The notes beneath the pieces were generated by a model. That model was not told the DNA's origin, did no database searches, and saw nothing but the letters and a program-made list of their open reading frames with translations. From the NCBI RefSeq assembly GCF_003993795.1, contig NZ_RWKV01000001.1, positions 104,509-168,508 on the forward strand: 64,000 bases of DNA, written 5' to 3'. How positions within the stretch are numbered: position 1 is the first letter of the stretch; each line of letters starts with the position of its first letter. Made by a program: the position numbers and the translations under genes. Below, piece by piece: positions 16,915 to 23,875 of this stretch. The DNA comes from Aquabacter cavernae (lineage in GTDB: Bacteria; Pseudomonadota; Alphaproteobacteria; Rhizobiales; Xanthobacteraceae).

Positions 16915-17167
16915 CTATTGGATACTAATTGCGTTGCAGATCCTAAATTACCAGCCCGGAAAGGTTGAGGTAATTCCGGACACAATCACATACTCTCAGA
17001 AAGAGTGTAACGCTGCAAAGGCCAAGGCGACAAAGGCCTACCTAGCTGCCTTAAGAAAGGCGACCACTGGAAAGGGTGATGAAATCCAGGTGAATGTCTG
17101 GTGTGTGCCGGTCAAGTTCACCGACCCTACGATTGAAGGGCCAGATGAATGCGATGGCTGCCGTTAA
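16907..17167 (+). CDS. Small hypothetical exported protein
   Basis: An 86-residue product from GTG 16907, overlapping the preceding gene by 8 bp. It begins NSYWILIALQILNYQP, a short hydrophobic lead, followed by a soluble region with Cys in QKECNAAKAKATKAYLAAL, NVWCVPV and a terminal DECDGC. Four cysteines suggest a periplasmic disulfide-bonded protein or a lead-in to a membrane-attached form. I do not recognise the family. Its stop overlaps by 4 bp with the stop of the convergent HUH gene. Co-translation with the immunity-like protein suggests a joint function, by analogy to periplasmic partners of exclusion proteins, but this is speculation. Confidence 0.6.
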   Translation: MNSYWILIALQILNYQPGKVEVIPDTITYSQKECNAAKAKATKAYLAALRKATTGKGDEIQVNVWCVPVKFTDPTIEGPDECDGCR

Positions 17168-18210
17168 TTGGACGACTGCCCGAGTTTCACAATTACCCTC
17201 GGATGGAATTTCGGCTCTAGGCCACTTCTTAGGGCCTCCGCCATCGCACAGCCCAACGCTACATGACGTGCAAGGCCATCTCCAAACTCCGGCATTGACT
17301 CTAGGCGGACACTACACCAGCCGGCTCGATGCGGCTCAAATTCGAACTCCACACCAACGTCCATAAGCGCCGGAACGGCGGTCTCTGGAAAGAGCAAAAC
17401 TCCTCTGCCGGAAGTGTGGATGGAGAATGGTGGAATAGCGTCGGCATCGGCGAACTCGGCTACAGCGAGTGCCATTGCCCAGACGGCTTTGAAGGTCGGC
17501 ACACGACCCCCATCGTGGGCTGGTTTGACTAATGGGTTACGCCCCCAGAGCGACCCTTTGAAATCCCGCTCAGGGAAGAAGGCCTGTAGCTCCTCGCCGA
17601 TGTCCGCAACGCTCACACGATTAAAAAACTTGCCTCCGTAGGACACTGCCGCCTGAAGGTTGTCGACCCTTCGAACGTGGAGTTGTCCTTGGTCCTCCAG
17701 AGAAGACCAGGCGCTACTGGCAGCGCCGTGTTTGGTCCCTCTGGGGTTTTGGTCAAGACCTTCCCTGCCAACCCACTGCTCGAACGCCGCTACCGTTTTT
17801 GAAGGTACCCAGCATACGGCATGGATATGAGGCCGAGCCTCATCACTGTCTTTGTCGTCGATGTACGCAATGAGGTGAGGGTGCTTTCCTCGGGATTTTT
17901 GAGCTGTGTGCTTGTGAACACAGTTTGATAGGAGGGAGAGATACCATCCTCGAAACGTGTGAAAGCGTTCCGAAGCGACAGCTTTAATTAGCTCCAAGCG
18001 GCGACCGCCGGTAGCACCGCTCCATGAGAAGCTGTTAAAACGACCTTGGCTGAAGGTGGCAGTTATAAAATAGAACCGGCCATTTGGATCTCTGGTCTGC
18101 AACTCCTTGAGGAGGCGGACATCGGCTAATTCTAGGAAGTCTTTGAATTTCAAAAGAGATTCAGCTTTATCTCTAACCAATCCTATTTTCAGTGTTGAAA
18201 GGTCTTTCAT
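17164..18210 (-). CDS. HUH-endonuclease-like replication initiator candidate
   Basis: A 348-residue protein with three motifs in the order expected of rolling-circle Rep proteins: FYFITATFS (residues 47-54, motif 1), RPHIHAVCWV with the HUH pair His128/His130 (motif 2), and AAVSYGGKFF with Tyr191 and Lys194 (motif 3, Y-x-x-K). A further His-rich SRGKHPHLIAYIDDKDSDEA precedes motif 2. The C-terminal half (from ~230) is not recognised. Such enzymes nick DNA and start rolling-circle replication or transfer. On this element it would act after excision. It is the last gene of a minus-strand series (TIR, propeller, RHH, this) and begins beside an AT-rich spacer that could hold the origin. Family assignment rests on motifs only. 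Confidence 0.6.
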   Translation of the reverse strand: MKDLSTLKIGLVRDKAESLLKFKDFLELADVRLLKELQTRDPNGRFYFITATFSQGRFNSFSWSGATGGRRLELIKAVASERFHTFRGWYLSLLSNCVHKHTAQKSRGKHPHLIAYIDDKDSDEARPHIHAVCWVPSKTVAAFEQWVGREGLDQNPRGTKHGAASSAWSSLEDQGQLHVRRVDNLQAAVSYGGKFFNRVSVADIGEELQAFFPERDFKGSLWGRNPLVKPAHDGGRVPTFKAVWAMALAVAEFADADAIPPFSIHTSGRGVLLFPETAVPALMDVGVEFEFEPHRAGWCSVRLESMPEFGDGLARHVALGCAMAEALRSGLEPKFHPRVIVKLGQSSN

Positions 18211-18415
18211 TTTTAAAATCCAAATTATCCATTTTTCCTTCGGACAAGCCTTTACAAATGGCTTGAATTTAATTTCATGCCATGGGTTTGTTCCAATGTG
18301 TATAAAGTTGACTTAAAAGAAAACCCTCAAAAAACGCCTGGTTCTTATCCCCAAAATACACAATAATTTAGTATATTTTAGCCAAAAAGTCAACAAATTT
18401 GACTATGAAAAGCTA
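18211..18415. other. AT-rich non-coding spacer with dyad, possible origin or operator
   Basis: About 205 bp with no supported gene, much richer in A/T than anything else nearby. It contains a perfect dyad AGTCAA-CAAAT-TTGACT (18388-18404) and a further GTTGACTT at 18306-18313 sharing the TTGACT half-site. Its position between the Rep-like and ribbon-helix-helix genes is typical for a double-strand origin plus operator. The promoter of the Rep-like gene must lie here. Origin function is inferred. Confidence 0.45.
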
Positions 18416-18577
18416 TCATTGCTGATAGGCATACCATATCAGCGCAATCATAATTTGCTCTCTCGTATGAGAGGTATCAGCACATAGCGCATCAAGGGCC
18501 GCTGATGTTTCCTCATCTAAATGCAAGGAGAGATGAGCAGTTGGCTCTGCGAAAAAATGGTCGAATGGGTTCTGCAT
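18416..18577 (-). CDS. Small ribbon-helix-helix (CopG-like) regulator
   Basis: A 53-residue gene found by reading the minus strand between the Rep-like and propeller genes. It starts at ATG 18577 with a strong AGGAGG 4 bases upstream and ends at TGA 18416. After a short lead it reads HLSLHLDEETSAALDALC, then SHTREQIMIALIWYAYQ, matching the ribbon-helix-helix pattern (beta strand, helix with Leu spacing, turn with Thr-Arg, second helix). RHH proteins of this size commonly repress plasmid copy-number or mobilisation genes. The gene is co-directional with the downstream Rep-like gene, so control of Rep is a reasonable guess. A hairpin masks its Shine-Dalgarno. Confidence 0.7.
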   Translation of the reverse strand: MQNPFDHFFAEPTAHLSLHLDEETSAALDALCADTSHTREQIMIALIWYAYQQ

Positions 18578-18581
18578 GGCT

Positions 18582-18605
18582 CCTCCTATTTGTATTTATA
18601 GGAGG
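18582..18605 (-). promoter_or_regulatory. Hairpin covering the Shine-Dalgarno of the RHH gene
   Basis: A perfect 8-bp inverted repeat, plus-strand CCTCCTAT (18582-18589) and ATAGGAGG (18598-18605) with an 8-base loop. In the minus-strand transcript the 3' arm contains the AGGAGG of the RHH gene, so an upstream CCUCCU would pair with it. It could act either as an RNA switch limiting translation or as a DNA operator for the RHH protein. It also lies just 3' of the propeller gene's stop (18624). Confidence 0.55.
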
Positions 18606-18623
18606 CCATAAGGACCTCTCGGC

Positions 18624-19907
18624 CTATGGCTTTAAGGCCACCAATTTCCCGGATATCGTGCCAACGATGATCTGCCCACCAGAATAAACGGGAGTGCTTG
18701 CGAGCCCGGACGTGAGTATTTGTCCTGGACCGGGCCCTTCAAACGGCATCTCGCTACTGCCGGGATCAGGCCATAAACTTTCTGAATAATCCAACTCGTC
18801 AACGGCCTGACCGTTTGATGGAGTTTCAAGTGATATGCTCCGAATAACCCTTCGAGTCTGAAGGTCCACGAATGCTATCACGCCATTGGCTCTTGGCACC
18901 GCAAGGGTTCGTCGATTCATTAGAACCGGCGAAGCCCAATTCTGAAACAAATCGTTGTCAACTCTGACGCTCCATGCGCATCGACCGGTCGTAATTGAAA
19001 ACGCATACAGGCTATCGCTATAGGCGAATGTGGCGAGGACTTCACCGTTGGAGATTACCGGGTGGATGCGGCAGTTCCCAAAATAGAACCGCTTCTTCTT
19101 TGATACGGTTTTGCGAGGGTGCCCATTCCAAGCCACTTTCCAAGTCCGCCAGTCGAGGGCCAGGATCGGCGGACGCTCATCATATGTTTCCCGAGCATAA
19201 GTCACGATCAGCAGATTCTCGTGAAACAAGAGAGATCCAATTCCTTGGAGTCTCAATTTAAAGTGGTAAGGACCTGATGAATCGGTGACTGGAATTGTGA
19301 AGCGCTCCATATCGGTGCTTCCAAACGTTCCCACTCCAATCTGGAATATTGTGCCGGCTTCATTAGCCGCCAGAACACTGCCTGTTTCCGCAAGTTCGGG
19401 GTTTGTCACAATGTTCGTGCGGAAAGTTCCCGGCAGAGATCCAGTATGGCGGAACGAATTGTCCGCTAAATTGAAACAGATAATGTGGCCATCCCTAGAG
19501 AGAAGCACTGCGATGCGCTCTCCCTCCACATCCACAATCACTGCCTTGGTGTAGACAGGCGAGCCTGCCTGAAATCTAGATAGGATACGACCGTCCGCTA
19601 TATTGAGCGCATAAATCATACCACTATCGGTGCCGGCAACTAGGACCGAGTCAAAGATGGCGATTCCATTTACATCTGAATCGGTCTGTACTCTCCAAAC
19701 GACCTCGCCGTCACTCTGCCGAACACACAGGATAGCGTCGTTCGGATCGCTGAAATTCCATTTATCGCCTGACGTTCCAAAATACAGAAGATCGCCAGCC
19801 GGTAAAATATTATTGCGATAATGCATTCGGCCAAAAGATTTTTCCCAGATGATGGGATTTGGCTGGCGCATCTTTATGGAGGCTAAAGTTTGCGAAATAT
19901 CGATCAT
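18624..19907 (-). CDS. PQQ-like beta-propeller protein, coupled to TIR gene
   Basis: A 427-residue soluble protein from ATG 19907. Repeats of about 40 residues have the quinoprotein/WD-like blade pattern: DGEVVWRVQTDSDVNGIAIF, AGTDSGMIYALNIADGRILS, LLSRDGHIICFNLADN, AYSDSLYAFSITTGRCAWSV, NGVIAFVDLQTRRVIRSIS, IIVGTISGKLVALKP. About seven blades are plausible. There is no signal peptide and no catalytic dehydrogenase residues, so it is a scaffold or sensor rather than a PQQ enzyme. Its ATG overlaps the TIR stop (TGATG), with GGGGGG just upstream, showing translational coupling. The pair is an effector-sensor candidate. AT-rich codon use matches the element, not the host. Confidence 0.75.
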   Translation of the reverse strand: MIDISQTLASIKMRQPNPIIWEKSFGRMHYRNNILPAGDLLYFGTSGDKWNFSDPNDAILCVRQSDGEVVWRVQTDSDVNGIAIFDSVLVAGTDSGMIYALNIADGRILSRFQAGSPVYTKAVIVDVEGERIAVLLSRDGHIICFNLADNSFRHTGSLPGTFRTNIVTNPELAETGSVLAANEAGTIFQIGVGTFGSTDMERFTIPVTDSSGPYHFKLRLQGIGSLLFHENLLIVTYARETYDERPPILALDWRTWKVAWNGHPRKTVSKKKRFYFGNCRIHPVISNGEVLATFAYSDSLYAFSITTGRCAWSVRVDNDLFQNWASPVLMNRRTLAVPRANGVIAFVDLQTRRVIRSISLETPSNGQAVDELDYSESLWPDPGSSEMPFEGPGPGQILTSGLASTPVYSGGQIIVGTISGKLVALKP

Positions 19908-20344
19908 CACTGCCCCCCAAATCGGTTCGCAATTTGAGCCACAAATTGCGGAATTTCGTCGAATGCAACGACCCCCCACTGAATATCGCTAAGCTCAATA
20001 TTTCCCACTCGTAAATTCGGTGGATTGAGCTCCTCAGAGAGGATCGGTAGCACCAGCACGTCGTCTTGTGGGAGCGAACTCATAAGCTCAAGAGCCAGCC
20101 TAAATTCGTTCTGTACGAAGCCCCTCTTTACGACGCTTGTAGGGGTCAAAATAAGAACGATGCGGCTCGCTGACCTAATTTTCATTTCGATAACTGGCCG
20201 CCACCTTTGACCAATTTGCAGCCCTAGGTGGGAATACGGGGAGGGTGGCTTGTCCATCCACGGCTCAAGCCCCGCCTCATGCAATTCTGCAAAGAGCCGA
20301 TGAGCGTAATCGGCATCTTCCTTAGCGTACGATATGAAAATCAT
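19907..20344 (-). CDS. TIR-domain protein (putative NADase/signalling effector)
   Basis: A 145-residue single-domain protein. It shows TIR features in order: FISYAKEDADYAHRLFAEL (box 1), AGLEPWMDK (BB-loop region), IRSASRIVLILTPTSVVKR (strand D and following), and FVQNEFRLALEL where Glu80 sits at the position of the catalytic glutamate in NAD-cleaving TIRs. The C-terminal DDVLVLPILSEE and WGVVAFDEIPQFVAQIANRF complete the fold. No other domain is fused, so sensing must come from a partner, most simply the propeller protein encoded next in the same operon with TGATG overlap. It is the first gene inside attR, 109 bp from the junction. Bacterial TIR effectors deplete NAD or make cyclic ADP-ribose signals in phage defence; that role here is inferred. 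Confidence 0.82.
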   Translation of the reverse strand: MIFISYAKEDADYAHRLFAELHEAGLEPWMDKPPSPYSHLGLQIGQRWRPVIEMKIRSASRIVLILTPTSVVKRGFVQNEFRLALELMSSLPQDDVLVLPILSEELNPPNLRVGNIELSDIQWGVVAFDEIPQFVAQIANRFGGQ

Positions 20345-20452
20345 AGCGACTCGGAAGCTTCCCCGTAGCGACGCTTGAGTTTGCCCACATCAAGGTGGGC
20401 TTTGAAAGCCGACTCCCTTATCGCTTCCCAGAAATTAATGGGTTACAACGAA

Positions 20453-20455
20453 AGC
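20453..20455. other. attR crossover bases
   Basis: AGC at 20453-20455 marks where element DNA (ending TTACAACGAA) meets yifB coding (CAGGTTGTGGCC, minus-strand Gly-His-Asn-Leu-Leu). ACAA at 20445-20448 is 4 bases from the AG and mirrors TTGT at 13670-13673, also 4 bases from its AG. Together these give a symmetric attP on the excised circle. Confidence 0.8.
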
Positions 20456-21093
20456 AGGTTGTGGCCCCCGGCGGCGGCCACTTCCAGCGCCCGCTTGGCG
20501 GTCTCCTGGCCTTTCACGTCCCTCAGGTCCGGCAAGGTGCCGTGCCCGGCGCGCATGCGCGGGTCCGGGCGGGCGAGCACCTGGCGGCCGGTGACATGGT
20601 TGGCGAGGGCGATGAGGGACAAAGGGGCGAGAATCTCCATGTCCGGGCTCGCCCAGGCGGCTTCCGCCCCGCAGGCGGCGGGACAAATGAGGCCGTGGCC
20701 CCGCGCATTGGCCCCGATGGCGGCAGGCAGCACGCCCGCCACCGCCGCGATGGAGCCGTCGAGCCCCAATTCCCCCACCACGGTGAAGCCGGACAGGGCG
20801 TCTGACGGGATGGCGCCGATGGCCGCCATGAGGCCGAGCGCGATGGGCAGGTCGTAATGGGAGCCTTCCTTGGGCAGATCGGCGGGAGCGAGGTTCACCG
20901 TGATGCGCCGCGCGGGAAGCGCCAGACCGGAGGCGATGAGGGCGGCGCGCACCCGCTCCTTGGCCTCGGTCACCGCCTTGTCCGGCAGGCCGACAATGGT
21001 GAAGGCGGGCAGGCCCGGCGCCACATGCACCTGCACGTCAACGGGGCGCGCCTCCACGCCCTGGAACGCGACCGTCGCCACCCGTTGGATCAC
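20454..21093 (-). pseudogene. yifB: yifB/comM, N-terminal fragment
   Basis: The 5' part of the split Mg-chelatase-like gene, starting MIQRVATVAFQGVEARPVDV. It contains the whole N-terminal ChlI-like domain: VAPGLPAFTIVGLPDKAVTE, ARRITVNLAPADLPKEGSHYD, FTVVGELGLDGSIAAV, and the beginning of the ATPase domain DVKGQETAKRALEVAAAGGHN. Instead of running on into Walker A it reads two foreign residues and stops at 20443. The remainder of the gene is at 12772-13663. A stable product would be an isolated N-domain of about 214 residues, with no ATP-binding loop. The intact version would have shown no other lesion, which points to a recent insertion. Confidence 0.92.
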
Positions 21094-21263
21094 CCGCGCC
21101 TCCCCTCACCCAGGATTGCGGAAGGCTAGCGGACTGCCGTTCCGGGTGCAAGAACAGAGTGGGAACACATAGGCGATTGATGCCCGCTTTATGTCCGGCC
21201 CCTGGGTTCGCCATCGCCCCTTTACGGGCGGGGGTGGGAGAAGCCTCTCCAAGGAGTTGGCCC

Positions 21264-21464
21264 ATGCCCCAGGTTTTGCGATCCGCGCACGTCCCAAGCT
21301 CCGCCCCTGTGGCGGCGTCTCAGGCACTGAAGGGGTATCGGCCCCATTGGTCCGGGCCCACGGGCAGCGCGGGCAGCCTGCGCTATGGCGCGGTGCGCGC
21401 CTTGTGGCTTGCGGGCCTTGCCGGTGCCGCGCTGCTGCTGCGCGCGGCCGCCTTCCTGCTATAG
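21264..21464 (+). CDS. Small single-pass membrane protein
   Basis: A 66-residue product from ATG 21264, chosen because AAGGAG lies 7 bases before it. It has a polar N-terminal half and one hydrophobic helix at the end, GAVRALWLAGLAGAALLLRA, finishing AAFLL. No family recognised. It is divergent from yifB and 135 bp upstream of the methyltransferase gene. The ribosome-binding site and the hydrophobic tail favour a real gene, but conservation is unknown. Confidence 0.45.
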   Translation: MPQVLRSAHVPSSAPVAASQALKGYRPHWSGPTGSAGSLRYGAVRALWLAGLAGAALLLRAAAFLL

Positions 21465-21534
21465 AGGCGGACGCGCGCCGGGCCTGTGGGCCGGTGCGCC
21501 AGCGAGAGTGCGATCGCCTCTCTATCTATGAGTT

Positions 21535-21580
21535 AGAGCCTGATCCACTCAGGGTAATAAACCTGAGTGGATCAGGCTCT
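21535..21580. repeat. Perfect 19-bp hairpin upstream of methyltransferase
   Basis: Arms AGAGCCTGATCCACTCAGG (21535-21553) and its exact complement (21562-21580) flank an 8-base AT-rich loop. It ends 18 bases before ATG 21599, so it would sit in the leader. A shorter relative (CCGATCAGG/CCTGATCGG then GATCAGGCTCTAG) is at 22821-22858. This looks like a mobile hairpin of the same series as those near 42.1 and 42.9 kb. Confidence 0.65.
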
Positions 21581-21598
21581 AAGGGAAGGAACAGAGCC

Positions 21599-22390
21599 AT
21601 GTCGTCCGCCGCGTCGTCCACTGCCGCTTCCGGCAGCATCGAGGATCTGGTGGCCCGCCAGTTCGGCCCCCAGGCCGCCGCCTATGTGACGAGCGCGGTC
21701 CATGCCTCCGGTGCCGATCTCGAGGCGCTCGGTGCGCTCCTGGCGGGACACGGCACCGCCCGTCTGCTGGATCTGGGCTGTGGCGGCGGCCATGTGAGCT
21801 TCACCGCCGCCCCCCATGTGAGCGAGGTGGTGGCCTATGACCTCTCCGACGCCATGCTGGCGGCGGTCTCGGGGGAGGCGGCCCGGCGCGGCTTCACCAA
21901 TATCACCACCGCGCAGGGCGTCGCGGAGGCGCTTCCCTTCGAGGACGCGGCGTTCGATTTCGTGGTCTCGCGCTACAGCGCCCATCACTGGCGGGACCTT
22001 GCCGCCGGCCTGCGCCATGCGCGGCGGGTGCTGAAGCCCGGCGGCCGGGCCGTGTTCATGGATGTGACGGCGCCCGAAAACCCCTTGCTGGACACCTTCC
22101 TCCAGACCGTGGAGATGCTGCGCGATCCCTCCCATGTCCGCGACTACCGGCCGTCCGAATGGGTGCGGCGGGCGGAAGAGGCGGGGTTCCTCGTGGAAGG
22201 CGTCACCGATCGCCGCCTGCGGCTGGAATTCGAGTCGTGGGTGAAGCGGATCGCGACCCCGCCGGTCCATGCGGCGGCCATCCGCTCGCTCCAGGACGGG
22301 GCGAGCGACGAAGTGCGGGAGCATTTCGCCCTGGAGGCGGACGGCACCTTCACCCTGGATACGCTGACCCTGGTGCTCGTGCCCGCCTGA
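21599..22390 (+). CDS. Class I SAM-dependent methyltransferase
   Basis: A 263-residue Methyltransf_11-type enzyme. Motif I is LLDLGCGGGHVSFTAA, motif II VVAYDLSDAMLAAV, motif III EALPFEDAAFDFVVSRYSAHHW, post-motif ARRVLKPGGRAVFMDVTAP. The C-terminal portion resembles YcgJ/UbiE-like small-molecule methylases. The start at ATG 21599 has AAGGGAAGGA upstream; the much longer upstream open frame is non-coding. Substrate unknown. It stands alone between the hairpin and the convergent PHA-system gene. Confidence 0.85.
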   Translation: MSSAASSTAASGSIEDLVARQFGPQAAAYVTSAVHASGADLEALGALLAGHGTARLLDLGCGGGHVSFTAAPHVSEVVAYDLSDAMLAAVSGEAARRGFTNITTAQGVAEALPFEDAAFDFVVSRYSAHHWRDLAAGLRHARRVLKPGGRAVFMDVTAPENPLLDTFLQTVEMLRDPSHVRDYRPSEWVRRAEEAGFLVEGVTDRRLRLEFESWVKRIATPPVHAAAIRSLQDGASDEVREHFALEADGTFTLDTLTLVLVPA

Positions 22391-22444
22391 TACCCAAGGC
22401 CCGCGCGACGCCGGTCAAAGCCCGGGCCGTTGGGATGAGCCTGC

Positions 22445-22756
22445 CTATTTCTTCTCCAGCAGGATGCGGCCCTGGCGGTCGATGAGGGCCTTCGCCTTCT
22501 CGGCCATGAGGTGCAGCAGCCAGGGCAGCGTCACCTCCAGGTGAACGGCGTCCTCCGCCACGTCCAGCTTTCCGGCGGCCTCGTGGCCCATGACCGCCAC
22601 GCGGAAATCCAGGTGATCGCCGGTCCAGGTCTCCTGCATCACCGAGAGCTTGTCGCCGAAGCGCTCGCGCACCGAGCTGAGCCCGGTTTGCAGGCGGCGC
22701 GTGGCTTCCGCCTTGCCCAGGCGGTGCGGAATGGAGACGGTGAGCGGCTGGGCCAT
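22445..22756 (-). CDS. Polyhydroxyalkanoic acid system family protein
   Basis: A 103-residue protein of the PHA_gran_rgn family (PF09650). It begins MAQPLTVSIPHRLGKAEATR, then WTGDHLDFRVAVMGHEAAGK and VHLEVTLPWLLHLMAEKAKA, all typical. Members occur in PHA producers and in many other alphaproteobacteria; the biochemical role is unsettled. GGAGG precedes the ATG. It lies between the methyltransferase and gshB; the gap to gshB (about 100 bp upstream of it in transcription sense) holds a hairpin, so it may be a readthrough gene behind gshB. Confidence 0.85.
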   Translation of the reverse strand: MAQPLTVSIPHRLGKAEATRRLQTGLSSVRERFGDKLSVMQETWTGDHLDFRVAVMGHEAAGKLDVAEDAVHLEVTLPWLLHLMAEKAKALIDRQGRILLEKK

Positions 22757-22820
22757 GAAACCTCCGGCGCTGGCGGAAAACGGGCGACGTTCTCTCTCAA
22801 AGAGCGAGAGACTGATTTGA

Positions 22821-22847
22821 CCGATCAGGTTGGTTCACCCTGATCGG
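22821..22847. terminator. Hairpin after gshB
   Basis: A perfect 9-bp dyad CCGATCAGG/CCTGATCGG with a 9-base loop lies just 3' of the gshB stop (22856) and upstream of the PHA-system gene. There is no strong U-tract. It could end or stabilise the gshB transcript. The flanking GATCAGGCTCTAG matches the arm of the hairpin at 21535-21580. Confidence 0.45.
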
Positions 22848-22855
22848 ATCAGGCT

Positions 22856-23800
22856 CTAGCCGCGTCGCTTGTCCTCGATCTTGTCCCAGATCTGGGCGGC
22901 GATATCGGGGCCGCCCAGGCGCTTGATGGCGCGCAGGCCCGTGGGCGAGGTCACGTTGATCTCGGTGAGATTGCCCGCGATCACGTCGATGCCCACGATC
23001 AGCAGGCCGCGCTCGCGCAGAGCCGGGCCGATGCGCGCGCAGATCTCCAGCTCCCGGTCTGTGAGGTCGGTGGGCCGGGCAGCGCCGCCGCGCACCATGT
23101 TGGAGCGCAGGTCCCCCTCGCTGGGCACGCGGTTCACCGCGCCCGCCGCCTCGCCATCCACCAGGATGATGCGCTTGTCGCCCGCCTTCACCTCGGGAAG
23201 GAAGCGCTGGATCACCCAGGGCTCGCGGAAGGTGACGGCGAAGAAGTCATAGAGCGAGCCGAAATTCAGATCATCGGCGGTCAGGCGGAACACCGCGCCG
23301 CCGCCATGGCCGTAGAGCGGCTTCATCACCACGTCGCCATACTCGGCCCGGAACGCCTTGATCTCGTCGAGGTCGCGGGAGATCAGGGTGGGCGGCATCA
23401 GGTCCGGGAAATGGGTGACGAAGATCTTCTCCGGCGCGTTGCGCACATGGCCGGGGTCGTTCACCACCAGCGTGTGGGGATGGATGCGCTCCAGGAAGTG
23501 GGTGGAGGTCACATAGGCCATGTCGAAGGGCGGATCCTGGCGCAGCAGGATCACGTCCTGCTCCTTCAGCGCGATGCGGCGCTTCTCGCCCAGGGTGAAA
23601 TGGGCGCCCACCTCGTCCTTCACGGTGAGCGGCTCGACGGTGGCGAACACCTCGCCGTCGCGCATGGCCAGCTGGTCCGGCACGTAATGCACCAGCGTGT
23701 GGCCGCGCCGCTGGGCTTCCAGCAGGAGGGCGAAGGTGGAATCCCCGGCAATATTGATGCGCGAGATGTGGTCCATCTGGACCGCGACCTGAAGGGTCAT
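22856..23800 (-). CDS. gshB: Glutathione synthetase
   Basis: A 314-residue ATP-grasp enzyme joining gamma-glutamylcysteine and glycine, the last step of glutathione synthesis. Seen: N-terminal [59 protein letters not shown], the ATP-grasp loop [36 protein letters not shown], and the metal-binding C-terminal [15 protein letters not shown]. Length normal for bacterial GshB. It follows yraN and rsmI on the same strand, a block common in alphaproteobacteria. The product supports the three GSTs encoded in this window. Confidence 0.96.
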   Translation of the reverse strand: MTLQVAVQMDHISRINIAGDSTFALLLEAQRRGHTLVHYVPDQLAMRDGEVFATVEPLTVKDEVGAHFTLGEKRRIALKEQDVILLRQDPPFDMAYVTSTHFLERIHPHTLVVNDPGHVRNAPEKIFVTHFPDLMPPTLISRDLDEIKAFRAEYGDVVMKPLYGHGGGAVFRLTADDLNFGSLYDFFAVTFREPWVIQRFLPEVKAGDKRIILVDGEAAGAVNRVPSEGDLRSNMVRGGAARPTDLTDRELEICARIGPALRERGLLIVGIDVIAGNLTEINVTSPTGLRAIKRLGGPDIAAQIWDKIEDKRRG

Positions 23801-23875
23801 GGGAAACTCCGGGCGATGAGCCGGGCGGAAGGGTTCCCCTTATCTAGGGCCGCGCGCGCCGCGCCGCCAGTGCGC

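Larger units (their letters stand above)
13664..20453. mobile_element. Serine-integrase genomic element inserted in yifB
   Basis: About 6.8 kb of clearly AT-richer DNA is bounded by the two halves of yifB. The junctions share AGC (13664-13666 and 20453-20455). Removing the element restores codons reading GHNLL-YVGPPGAGKS. Contents in order: large serine recombinase, small serine resolvase, XRE regulator (minus), superinfection-immunity-like membrane protein, small exported protein, HUH Rep-like protein (minus), AT-rich spacer, ribbon-helix-helix gene (minus), beta-propeller gene (minus) and TIR gene (minus). There are no virion, conjugation or transposase genes. It is best described as a small integrative, possibly mobilisable or satellite-like, element. 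Known ComM-targeting islands in other bacteria make this locus a recognised insertion hot spot. Confidence 0.9.

Noticed and set aside
18624..19907. PQQ-dependent dehydrogenase
   Set aside because: Blades are present but no signal peptide, no tryptophan-docking set or catalytic residues and no cytochrome; length is too short.
13664..20453. Complete prophage or conjugative element
   Set aside because: No capsid, terminase, relaxase T4SS or portal genes; only recombination, regulation, Rep-like and cargo genes are present.
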